Shown one piece after another: positions 53,795 through 62,212 of a DNA stretch of 64,000 nt; the first letter of the stretch is position 1, and each line of letters starts with the position of its first letter. The position numbers and the translations under genes are program-made. The DNA is from Pseudoalteromonas spongiae UST010723-006 (GTDB lineage: Bacteria; Pseudomonadota; Gammaproteobacteria; Enterobacterales; Alteromonadaceae). The stretch covers positions 1,178,001 to 1,242,000 of the forward strand of contig NZ_CP011040.1 of NCBI RefSeq assembly GCF_000238255.3, written 5' to 3'. The notes beneath the pieces were generated by a model. The model made no database searches, was not told where the DNA came from, and saw nothing but the letters and a program-made list of their open reading frames with translations.

Positions 53795-54454
53795 CTAAAG
53801 TGCGTCGAATGCCTCAACTAAAATTCCTTTCCCAAAGTGATGCAAAATCTCGTCTTCAAAATAATTTTGCTGTTGCTGAGTAAATGCCCCTGTTGCGTCG
53901 GTTACAACATACGTTGTATAACCTTTGTCGTGCGCTTCTCTGAGGGTAGATTCAACACACACATGCGTAGCAAAGCCAGCAAGGTACAGTGATGTAATGT
54001 TATTATTTCTTAGGTAACTATCTAAATTGCTACCAGCGAACGCCGATGCACCTGAGCGTTCTGAAATAACAAACTCACCTGCTTTTGGCTGAAAATTAGG
54101 GTGAATATTTGCCATATCACCTTGCCATGTTTTGGCTTTTTTAATGGCGGCACGTAACCCAAATTGCGCGTTGCCAAAAATTTGATAGTTAGCATCTGGT
54201 TTTAATGTAACGTGTACAATATGCATTTGATGCTGACGTGCTTTTGCTAATAATTGCTGAGATTGGCTAATAGCCTGTGCAAATGCCTTTTTATCTTTAA
54301 CCAATAAGTTTCTTAGTGTGCCTTTTGGCGATACCCATTCATTTTGGTATTCAATCAGTACTAACGCGCTTGTGTTTACCTGTTCTTTTGCTAATACATG
54401 GCAACTAAAATACAAGCAGCAGATGACTATTTGGCAGTTGAGTAAATTTTTCAT
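53795..54454 (-). CDS. Secreted isochorismatase-like cysteine hydrolase
   Basis: 219 residues with a signal peptide (IVICCLYFSCHVLA). The family fold is shown by ALVLIEYQNEWVSPKGTL, LYLAGFATHVCVESTLREAH (catalytic Cys) and the SAFAGSNLD block. Of the Asp-Lys-Cys triad, Asp reads as Glu in LIEYQ and the Lys position seems to be Arg in ISERSGASAF, so activity may differ. It is unusual in being exported. It lies 75 bases after the Crp-like gene on the same strand, perhaps under its control. Confidence 0.8.
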   Translation of the reverse strand: MKNLLNCQIVICCLYFSCHVLAKEQVNTSALVLIEYQNEWVSPKGTLRNLLVKDKKAFAQAISQSQQLLAKARQHQMHIVHVTLKPDANYQIFGNAQFGLRAAIKKAKTWQGDMANIHPNFQPKAGEFVISERSGASAFAGSNLDSYLRNNNITSLYLAGFATHVCVESTLREAHDKGYTTYVVTDATGAFTQQQQNYFEDEILHHFGKGILVEAFDAL

Positions 54455-54529
54455 GACTATTCCTATAAAGTAAATGTAGCAATAGTGTGATTTGATTAAC
54501 CTGCGTTTGCCTTAACATTTGATAAGGCA

Positions 54530-55096
54530 TTAATTTTTGTTTTTTACACGAGATAAGGTAACGTCTGTCATACCAAGATACGAAGCGATGTGTTTAAGCG
54601 GTATTTGTTGACAAAGTGTTGGGTATTTTTTGGAAAAATAAGCGTAGCGTTTTTTCGCGTCTTGCTGCAAAAACATTAATTCGCGCTCTATTTTGTCTTC
54701 TAGCAATTGCGCTGTTAAGTGATGAAATAAGTACTGACTAATATTGCAATCTTTTAATAGTTCAACCACTTTTGCGTAAGCTATATGGTAACCATGTACC
54801 TCAGTCAGAGTTTCAACATAAAAACTCGATGGGCCTGTTATTGCCGACGGCGCAATTGGTGCCAATATGTCACCTTCGCCAAAAAAACCTTTATTTGATT
54901 CTTTACCCTCGGAGTCGAGGTAGTACAGGCGCACAAGTCCGTGTGAGATAACATAAAAATCTTGCCAATGCTCACCTTGGGATAATAACGGCGTGTTTGA
55001 TTTAAAGATTACGGGCTTTAATTCTTTAGCAAGTAAAGCCGCTTTTGCTGCACTAATGCCTTTGGATTCTAAAAATACGGAAAGTGGCATATCCAT
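54530..55096 (-). CDS. Crp/Fnr-family transcriptional regulator
   Basis: 188 residues. The N-terminal cyclic-nucleotide-binding fold (PLLSQGEHWQDFYVISHGLVRLYYLDSEGKE) is followed by a C-terminal winged helix (LKHIASYLGMTDVTLSRVKN). The domain is short, and the arginine and phosphate-cassette residues that bind cAMP are not evident, so the ligand is unknown. It probably controls the adjacent hydrolase. Confidence 0.85.
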   Translation of the reverse strand: MDMPLSVFLESKGISAAKAALLAKELKPVIFKSNTPLLSQGEHWQDFYVISHGLVRLYYLDSEGKESNKGFFGEGDILAPIAPSAITGPSSFYVETLTEVHGYHIAYAKVVELLKDCNISQYLFHHLTAQLLEDKIERELMFLQQDAKKRYAYFSKKYPTLCQQIPLKHIASYLGMTDVTLSRVKNKN

Positions 55097-55257
55097 TTGC
55101 GATACCTATCCAACTTGTTTTGACCACTATACTATTCGCAAACAACTAATAATGCAGTAACGCATTACAAATTATATCCAACCTTTGATAAACCACCGAA
55201 TGTTGGGCGCTTCAAAAATACTACCTACACACCAAATATACTGAGGCAAAACCCTAA

Positions 55258-55287
55258 AAAAAGGTGCTAGCAACGCCAGCACCTTAA
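55258..55287 (-). terminator. Intrinsic terminator of the siderophore receptor
   Basis: On the minus strand AAGGTGCT...AGCACCTT forms an 8-bp stem extended by GC pairs past one mismatch, followed by seven T residues. It lies just after the receptor stop. Confidence 0.88.
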
Positions 55288-55292
55288 AAAGC

Positions 55293-57425
55293 TTAAAACG
55301 TATAATTAGCAGATAACGACACAAGGCGTCCGTTACCCGGCGCTACGCCCCAATCCATGCCCTTTGCCCCAGCCGATACCCAATATTCTTTATCAAATAG
55401 GTTTTCAACTTTAAAGCGTAGCATTAAATTAAGGTCGCTAAAGTCATAACGCACGCCCGTATCAACGCCCGTATCAACGCGCGTATAGCTTGGCAGTGAT
55501 AAGCTGTTTTGTAAGTTTTGTTGGCGCTCACCCACGTAAAAAACACCAATATTGGCGCTTAACCCAGACAAGCCTTTTAGCGAAGCAAAGTTATAATCAA
55601 CAAATAGGTTGCCTTGCGTTTTTGGCACATTATGTGGCTGATTACCATTGATCTATGCTTGCCCCGCTAGCTCTCTAATTTCTGCATCCATAAAGCTGGT
55701 TGAGAATACTAACGATAGGTTCTCGATAATTTCACCATTGGCGTTTAACTCAATACCGCGGTGACGTTGCACACCATCTTGCACAAAGTAATTGGTAGCG
55801 CGATTATGATACTCCAATGACTTTTCGATTTGATAAATCGCAGCGCTAAATGTGGCCTTGTTGAAGCGATACTTTACGCCCACTTCCATTTGCTCACTTT
55901 CTTGCGCACCGAGGTACTGGCCTTCGTTTTCAGCGCCACTGCCAATCACCGCAATGCCGCCTTCGCCTGCGCCTGCGCCTTCGGTATACATACCGTAAAA
56001 TGCCAGCGCATCATTTGGGCTATAATTAATACCCAGCGTTGGTGTGGTATAACTATCATCGTGTGTGCGTACTCGTTGCTCGCCTGGGGCTGTTTTATCA
56101 CGCTGATAGGTTAAATGCCTCACTCCTAAGGTTGCATACACATGATCGCTAAAGTGCACAATATCTGTGATAAATACCGCACGTTCGCGCGATTTTTCTA
56201 GATTCGCATCTGGGATCTCTGGAAACTCAGGGCGCGCTGTATAAACAGGCTCAAACAGGCTTGCAACTGGATTTTCAAGTTCGAACCAACGACCCGAAAT
56301 AGACTCTAAATCACGGTAACTTACGCCAACCACCAGCTCATAATTTATAAAACCGGTTTCTACTTCGCCACTTAAAAAACTGTGCCCAGAGCGTGCTTTA
56401 AACGACTCATTTGGCGTGACTAAAATAGCGGCACTCAGTACCTCCCCTTCAGGTGATGTGGCATAAATATCAGGGAAAATGGTAAAGCGATCATTGTTGC
56501 TTAGCGCCACCTGATTAACCCATTGCCAATTATCATTTAACCAGTAATCCACACGCGCGCCAATATTATAAGTTTCTGTCTCGTACAACGCCCACGGTTG
56601 GCCTAGCAGTACCTCTTGGGTGTCGACATAAGGTGGTAAAAAGGTTTGCCCATTTTCACCATACACTAAGCCAATTAGGGGTTGCGAGACAATCGACTTG
56701 TCGTGAAAATCAAAATCTAGTCTGACAAGCACCTGATCATTTAACTGCCAATCAAATGCACTGCTTAAAAAGTAGCGTTCGGTGTCATCACCGCCGGTAA
56801 AATCACCATTATCTTCTATCGCTGCGTTCACACGATAACCCACATCACTTTGTGCTGATAGCGGGCCGCCCATATCAAGCGACAAATAACGACCATCGCT
56901 GCTGTTAAGTTCTGCACCAAGCTCAATAAATTGCTCAGAGGTAGGTCGTTTGGTTACGTAATTAACCGTGCCACCGGGATTGTTAATCCCTGCAATCACA
57001 CCCGACGGCCCTTTTAGCACATCAATGCGTTGAACATTTTCAAGTGCTACATCTTGGTATGGCGCTAGCGATAAACCATCACGTCGCAGGCCATTATTCC
57101 AATCCAGTTGAAAGCCCCGCAAACTGACAAAATCAAACACAGTACCTATTGAGGTATTTTGTACCGACGCATCATTACTTAGTACCTCACTTAACGTACG
57201 CGCAAGCTGATTATCGATAAATTGTTCTGAAAACGACTGAATGGAAATTGGCAGCTGCAAAGGATCTTTAATGCCCAGGGCAGCGGCGTTCACATCGCGG
57301 GCATCATACATTGGAGCACGTGTGCCCAATACTTCAATATGTTCGAGTGACTTTTCAGTATTGGCATAAAGGGAGAGCGTCAATAGAGAAAGAGGTAAGG
57401 CGCACACGCCATTATTTAACTTCAT
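55293..57425 (-). pseudogene. TonB-dependent siderophore receptor interrupted by an in-frame amber codon
   Basis: One continuous 710-codon frame with a single TAG (55653-55655, codon 591). Before it: signal peptide, plug (LEHIEVLGTRAPMYDARDVN, VLKGPSGVIAGINNPGGTVN) and most of the barrel, of the FpvA/FhuE-like siderophore-receptor type. After it, QPHNVPKTQGNLFVDYNF continues the barrel and the frame ends in the canonical LVSLSANYTF. Losing the last strands should stop outer-membrane insertion unless the amber codon is suppressed. A 12-bp tandem duplication (55454-55477, doubling VDTG) lies in the tail. Confidence 0.88.
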
Positions 57426-57618
57426 GGTTTTAAGGTCCGTTTAAAAAACAAAAAGATACATTATAACATATTATTTTGAAAGCATTAGCCAACACACAGC
57501 TGCCGCTTTTTCCTTTGGATAAAACAGAGAACATCGTTAATTTTTATTTAATATCAATAAATAAGCCCTAAAAATGTAGATTGAACGTGTTCTAATTGAC
57601 ATTAACAAAAACATTAAA

Positions 57619-57633
57619 TGATAATTATTACCA
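57619..57633. promoter_or_regulatory. Fur box upstream of the TonB receptor at 57695
   Basis: TGATAATTATTACCA fits the 7-1-7 Fur palindrome TGATAAT-N-ATTATCA with one mismatch, 62 bases before the receptor start. Confidence 0.7.
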
Positions 57634-57694
57634 CTTTTATTTGATTAAAAGTTTCTACAGTAACGTTTTAAATTTTCTCATTATAAGGATTAAC

Positions 57695-59725
57695 ATGAAG
57701 GCTTTACCTTTTCGGCTAAATACCGTTTTCACAGCCATTTTTATCGCTTCTATTTTCCATGCAGAGGCACAGCAAAGCGCCGATTCAAACGAAATTGAAA
57801 CCATTACTATCTTCGGTGAAAAGAAAGAGCAAACCATCTTTGAGACGGGTTCCAGCGTACACGCATTTGATGCAAATGCATTAAATTCACTAACCAATGT
57901 AAGTGAAATCGATGACTTACTTGAAATCATTCCAAACCTAGTCAGTTCTGGCATGGATAACAATCTGCCAACAGTTCGCGGAATCGATGGTTCTGGCCCG
58001 TCAGTGGGTGGATTGGCGAGTTTTGCAGGCACAGCTCCTCGTTTAAACATGTCCATAGATGGTCGCTCTCTCACTTATTCAGAAATCGCGTTTGGCCCAC
58101 GTTCCTTATGGGATATGCAACAAATTGAAGTCTATTTAGGGCCGCAGAGTTATATTCAAGGGCGCAGCGCATCTGCGGGTTCAATTGTAATGAAATCAAA
58201 TGATCCTGTGTATTATTTTGACAGCGCTATCAAAGTGGGAATTGCGAACCACGATTACCGACAAACCGCAGTAATGGTAAACGCACCACTTGTTGATGAT
58301 GAATTAGCATTACGTTTTAGTGCCGATCGCCAAACTAAAAACAGTCATCTCGATATCGTCAGTTACCAGCCTGCTGGAGATTCTCGCGAAATAAGCACAA
58401 CAAATATTCGCACTAAATTACGCTATGAACCGAGCGCTCTCGAAGAACTCACCTCTACTTTAACGTTTAATTATATGGATACACGTGCGCCACAATCTGA
58501 AAACGAAGTTGGCAGCTTTTTTCCAAAAGAACGTCCTGTTTATGACACCGATTCGACCAGTGCTGATTGGCAAATCGTTTATCAAATTTCCGATGCTGTG
58601 ATCTTTGAAAACAGTGTTAACTACACTGATTTTGGTTATGAGCGAATTACAGACCCTAAAGGCCGCCGCGCTGATTTTATCACTGATGGTGAAGAAATAT
58701 TTATAGAACCGATAATACGTTACAACCCTAGCAATGCGTCATTGTCTGCAATTACGGGGCTGCGCTACTTTGATTCCGCACATGATGACGTGTATACCCA
58801 CAACCGCGGTAAAAATGACATGACGGGAGAAACGACAACTCGTTCAGCTTTTGCCGAAGTGGTGTATAAAGTTAATGCGCAATTTACAGCGACACTTGGC
58901 GGTCGTTATGAAAGTGAAACCGTAACCCGAGTGGTTCCCCTATTCGCACTTGATTATGATGAAACCACCGATGTATTTTTGCCAAAAATAGATATTAATT
59001 TTGCACCAAAAGAAAATCAGGCATTTGGTTTTAAATCAGGAAAAGGGTTTAACTCAGGTGGTGCAGGGTTAAGCTTTAATACGTTTACTGCTCGTGCACC
59101 AATGAAACCTTACAGCTTTGACACCGAGTACGTCTGGAATTACGAACTGTATAGCAGACAGCGATTTTTCCAAAACACGCTCGAGCTAACCTCAAATCTA
59201 TTTTATAACGATTACGATGGTATGCAGATCCTACAAACTCATTCCGACGGTTATGTATCGGTGCAAAACCTCGATAGCGCAAATACTTATGGTGCAGAGG
59301 TAAACCTTCGTTGGCTTGCCCTTGATAACTTAGAGTTATCTGGTGGCGTTGGTTTACTTGAATCTGAATACAAAAAAAACAACACTAATACAAAAGTTGA
59401 AAAGGAACTACCAAGAGCCCCCAGCGCTTCCGCTAACCTTAACCTTGTGTATCGTTTCTTAAATAGCTTCCAGTTTTCGGCTAATGCCAATTACTCTAGC
59501 AGTTACTATTCAGACCGAAATAATATTGAAGCATTAAAAGTAGATGCCTATTGGCGCGCTAATGTGAAACTAGCTTACAAGTTTAATAATGGCCGCATTG
59601 CTTTATATGTAGATAATTTATTTGATGCAGATGATATCACCTTGATAAGCTCTGAGTTTGCACCCGAATCGCCGCTAACGATTACGCCAAGAACCATAGG
59701 CGCAAACTTCGAATATCACTTTTAA
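57695..59725 (+). CDS. TonB-dependent receptor, iron-regulated
   Basis: 676 residues from the ATG at 57695 (AAGGAT upstream); the frame is open further left but crosses the Fur box. Signal peptide (LNTVFTAIFIASIFHAEA), plug (SSGMDNNLPTVRGIDGSGPS, VYLGPQSYIQGRSASAGSIV) and a barrel ending TIGANFEYHF. Placed in an iron region with a Fur box, so the cargo is probably an iron complex, though it differs from the siderophore receptor type of its neighbour. A bidirectional terminator follows. Confidence 0.9.
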   Translation: MKALPFRLNTVFTAIFIASIFHAEAQQSADSNEIETITIFGEKKEQTIFETGSSVHAFDANALNSLTNVSEIDDLLEIIPNLVSSGMDNNLPTVRGIDGSGPSVGGLASFAGTAPRLNMSIDGRSLTYSEIAFGPRSLWDMQQIEVYLGPQSYIQGRSASAGSIVMKSNDPVYYFDSAIKVGIANHDYRQTAVMVNAPLVDDELALRFSADRQTKNSHLDIVSYQPAGDSREISTTNIRTKLRYEPSALEELTSTLTFNYMDTRAPQSENEVGSFFPKERPVYDTDSTSADWQIVYQISDAVIFENSVNYTDFGYERITDPKGRRADFITDGEEIFIEPIIRYNPSNASLSAITGLRYFDSAHDDVYTHNRGKNDMTGETTTRSAFAEVVYKVNAQFTATLGGRYESETVTRVVPLFALDYDETTDVFLPKIDINFAPKENQAFGFKSGKGFNSGGAGLSFNTFTARAPMKPYSFDTEYVWNYELYSRQRFFQNTLELTSNLFYNDYDGMQILQTHSDGYVSVQNLDSANTYGAEVNLRWLALDNLELSGGVGLLESEYKKNNTNTKVEKELPRAPSASANLNLVYRFLNSFQFSANANYSSSYYSDRNNIEALKVDAYWRANVKLAYKFNNGRIALYVDNLFDADDITLISSEFAPESPLTITPRTIGANFEYHF

Positions 59726-59729
59726 ATAC

Positions 59730-59759
59730 AATAAAGCCTGTTTTTAAACAGGCTTTATT
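59730..59759. terminator. Bidirectional terminator
   Basis: AATAAAGCCTGTTT (59730-59743) and AAACAGGCTTTATT (59746-59759), perfect 14-bp stem with T runs on both strands, between the TonB receptor and the SdhD-like gene. Confidence 0.9.
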
Positions 59760-59800
59760 TTTCACATGCACTTTTGTGCACTGGTAATGTTTAACACGGG

Positions 59801-60139
59801 TTAAAACCAAATAATATAGTTACCGAGTGCTGCAATCATTACACTTACCACAATACACAATGTATTGAATAAATAGTTAACGAAACTTCCCTTTACGTAA
59901 TCGCCTGCGATTTGCCAACCTGCCAACATGCTATTAAGCGATAACACAATAAGGCTTATACTTGCGATTACTTTAAACCAATGTGCGTTTAACAAGCCGA
60001 TTAACGATGCATAATCGTCGACAGGAAAAGTAGCGAACACAAAAACAAAACACAGACTAAGTAGCACAATAAATAAATTAGCAACCCGCTGAAAAACCCA
60101 CTGTTTTGTACCGTGACGATTAATGTTTAAACTAACCAA
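59801..60139 (-). CDS. SdhD-like succinate dehydrogenase membrane-anchor subunit, haem ligand lost
   Basis: 112 residues, three hydrophobic helices, matching E. coli SdhD in TKQWVFQRV (QEWVxxR region) and in the gapless second helix to AGWQIAGDYVKG. The axial haem ligand His71 of E. coli SdhD aligns with Asn69, while the quinone-site Tyr83 is kept (Tyr81 in GDYVKG). It overlaps the SdhC-like gene by 13 bases. No sdhA or sdhB is nearby, so it is an orphan anchor. A Fur box precedes the pair. The family match is good; the function is uncertain. Confidence 0.82.
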   Translation of the reverse strand: MVSLNINRHGTKQWVFQRVANLFIVLLSLCFVFVFATFPVDDYASLIGLLNAHWFKVIASISLIVLSLNSMLAGWQIAGDYVKGSFVNYLFNTLCIVVSVMIAALGNYIIWF

Positions 60140-60510
60140 ACCCAGCCTCCTGCAATAATGCTTAACACCAACGCCAAACCAATCGTAACGCGAGAAATCG
60201 CAATGCCACCTGATAACTCTTCAAAATAACCAAATTCCTGAATAAAGTGTTTAACACTTGCAACGCAATAATACGTCAATGCGGTTAACCCACCCCAAAC
60301 TAAAAATTGGATAAAAAATACATCATTAAAATAGGATTTCACTTCGTCAAACTGTTGTTGCGTTCGACTCGCATAATAAATAACAGGGATTAAAGCCACT
60401 GAATAAAACCAAATGATCACTGCACAAATTCGATGCAAAATTGATGCGTAGGCCGTAATCGGTAACGCCATGGTATGAATTGCCAAATTAACTGGCCGCT
60501 TATTTTTCAT
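60127..60510 (-). CDS. SdhC-like succinate dehydrogenase cytochrome b556 subunit
   Basis: 127 residues and three helices. KNKRPVNLAIHTMALPITAYASILHRI aligns with E. coli SdhC (QRPVNLDLQTIRFPITAIAS, then ILHRV); the quinone residues Ser23 and Arg27 and neighbouring His26 are present. VKHFIQEFGYFEE matches the haem-ligand segment, so the His84 equivalent (His88) is kept although its SdhD partner is not. The gene stands first of the pair, 45 bases after a Fur core, and there are no catalytic subunits. It may be an iron-starvation anchor or a ferric reductase-like pair. Confidence 0.85.
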   Translation of the reverse strand: MKNKRPVNLAIHTMALPITAYASILHRICAVIIWFYSVALIPVIYYASRTQQQFDEVKSYFNDVFFIQFLVWGGLTALTYYCVASVKHFIQEFGYFEELSGGIAISRVTIGLALVLSIIAGGWVWLV

Positions 60511-60551
60511 AACATAAAACCAAAATGAAAGAGTGAAAACAAATTAACACT

Positions 60552-60570
60552 AACGATAATCATTATCAAT
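60552..60570. promoter_or_regulatory. Fur box upstream of the SdhC/SdhD-like pair
   Basis: The core GATAATCATTATC (60555-60567) is a perfect 6-1-6 palindrome, equal to the right part of the classic Fur consensus GATAATGATAATCATTATC. It lies 45 bases before the SdhC-like start and is the best Fur match in the window. Confidence 0.8.
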
Positions 60571-60702
60571 CTCATACATTTAAATTAATACCTAATCTCA
60601 CTGTGTTGATGATTAATCAGGCAAGTTCGACACGTTTTTGTATGAAATTGAAAAGAATGGATTGAATAAACACAGTGCACCGACCACATAAAGCTTGATT
60701 TT

Positions 60703-60721
60703 GATAATAGCTATCATTAGC
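60703..60721. promoter_or_regulatory. Fur box upstream of the ECF sigma gene
   Basis: GATAATAGCTATCATTAGC matches the 19-base Fur consensus at 14 positions. It overlaps the first of several possible start codons, which argues that translation begins at 60746 or 60755. Confidence 0.65.
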
Positions 60722-60745
60722 ATTAGCGACAAATTGACTGTTTTA

Positions 60746-61258
60746 ATGATTTCAATGCAGCCTCCCTATACTGCCGAGCGAATTTATCAACATTGCATGC
60801 CGTTAATGCAGCAACACCTCGCCAAAAAAGTAGCATGTAGCGAAACCAGAAAAGATCTTTCGCAAGAGCTTTACCTCAAGCTTATGCTCGTTGAAAACTG
60901 GCATAGCATTGGCAATATTAATGCCTATGTCACAACCATGTTGAACAACTTAATTATTGATTTTTATCGCAAAAGTAGTAAAGAGTTAGTTGATGATGTC
61001 GATCTGGATTCACTTAAAGCCGATACTTGTCCAGAACAATATGTTGGCCAGCACCTGGCCATTGAAAAAATTCAACAACTGCTCGATAAACAAAAGCCCG
61101 AAATAAAAGATTTAATTTGGCGCGCTAAAATCAATGGCGATAGCTGTCGTAATATCGCGTGTGATAAAGGGCGCTCACTAAGTTGGGTTGAAAAGTCATT
61201 GGCTAATTTGCAAAGTAAATGCCGTCAGCTTATTTTAGGGTCGCAGCATAATGATTAA
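60746..61258 (+). CDS. FecI-like ECF sigma factor
   Basis: 170 residues from the ATG at 60746 (or 167 from 60755); neither has a strong ribosome site. Region 2 is seen in DLSQELYLKLMLVENWHSIGN and AYVTTMLNNLIIDFYRKSS, and region 4 in WRAKINGDSCRNIACDKGRS with SLSWVEKSLANLQ. It should direct polymerase to the promoter of the TonB receptor at 62213. Its end overlaps the FecR-like gene by 8 bases. Fur box upstream. Confidence 0.9.
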   Translation: MISMQPPYTAERIYQHCMPLMQQHLAKKVACSETRKDLSQELYLKLMLVENWHSIGNINAYVTTMLNNLIIDFYRKSSKELVDDVDLDSLKADTCPEQYVGQHLAIEKIQQLLDKQKPEIKDLIWRAKINGDSCRNIACDKGRSLSWVEKSLANLQSKCRQLILGSQHND

Positions 61259-62144
61259 ACGCTGGTTAATTCGAGTACAAGCCAAGCGCTGGTTAACAAA
61301 AATGCGCGCTGAGAATGTAACTTACGAGCAACAGCGCGCTTTTGCCGCTTGGTGCAAAAAGTCTAAACAACATCAAGATACCTATTTTGCTGAGCGCGAC
61401 ATATTACTAAACAGCAACAGCAATGAAGCGCCTCGTTTAGGTCATTCATTGGCGTTTTTATCGTTAGTGGCATTTGCGCTGACAATTTGGCTTGTCAAAA
61501 CGCCCAACACCAGCAAAATAGCGCCATCATTGATGTACTTTAGTGCCGAGCAAAGCCCTGTAACCTTAAGCGATGGTTCGGTAATTGAGTTAAAAAAAGC
61601 CACTAAAATTGCCGTTGCTTACAGCCAAAACGAACGCATAATCAAATTGCTTGAAGGAGATGCCTGGTTTGATGTCGCAAGTGACGCTAATCGACCATTT
61701 CGCGTTGAGTTTAATAATAAGCAAGTCACCGCGCTAGGTACGTCTTTTTTGATCAATACGTTAGGCGTTGCAAAAGTGGTTGTAACCGAGCATAAAGTTA
61801 GTGTTACCAACACCCAAACCAAGCAAATGCAGCAACTTGCACAAGGTGAAGGGTTAATTTTATCAAATAAACATTGGCTGAAAATGCACGCAAGCGAAAT
61901 TAATGCGGCACTGGCATGGCGTGATGGCAAACTGATCTTTAATGCAACTCCGCTCGGTGATGCAATTAAGCAGTTACAACCTTTTGTGGATTACAAAATC
62001 AGCGTCGTTAATCAGCAACACCTAAATTTAAAAGTAACCGGTAATGTAAATACACAATCGCCTGAGTTTGCGCTTTCTTTGTTATTGGAAAGCTTAAATT
62101 TAAAGCAAATGCGCAATGCCAGTAACGATCTCATAATTTATTAA
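61251..62144 (+). CDS. FecR-like anti-sigma/signal transducer
   Basis: 297 residues. An N-terminal cytoplasmic sigma-binding part with the DUF4880-like start (RAENVTYEQQRAFAAWCKKS), one membrane helix (SLAFLSLVAFALTIWLV, about 64-82), then the periplasmic FecR domain (VTLSDGSVIELKKATKI) and a C-terminal DUF4974-like part (AWRDGKLIFNATPLGDAIKQ). It relays occupancy of the outer-membrane receptor to the sigma factor. It sits in the standard FecI-FecR-FecA order. Confidence 0.9.
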   Translation: MIKRWLIRVQAKRWLTKMRAENVTYEQQRAFAAWCKKSKQHQDTYFAERDILLNSNSNEAPRLGHSLAFLSLVAFALTIWLVKTPNTSKIAPSLMYFSAEQSPVTLSDGSVIELKKATKIAVAYSQNERIIKLLEGDAWFDVASDANRPFRVEFNNKQVTALGTSFLINTLGVAKVVVTEHKVSVTNTQTKQMQQLAQGEGLILSNKHWLKMHASEINAALAWRDGKLIFNATPLGDAIKQLQPFVDYKISVVNQQHLNLKVTGNVNTQSPEFALSLLLESLNLKQMRNASNDLIIY

Positions 62145-62212
62145 AAATAATTTACGGTTTTTCATTTTTAACGCGTTATAGATAGTAAGAATTATTTCTA
62201 TTAAGGTTAAAA

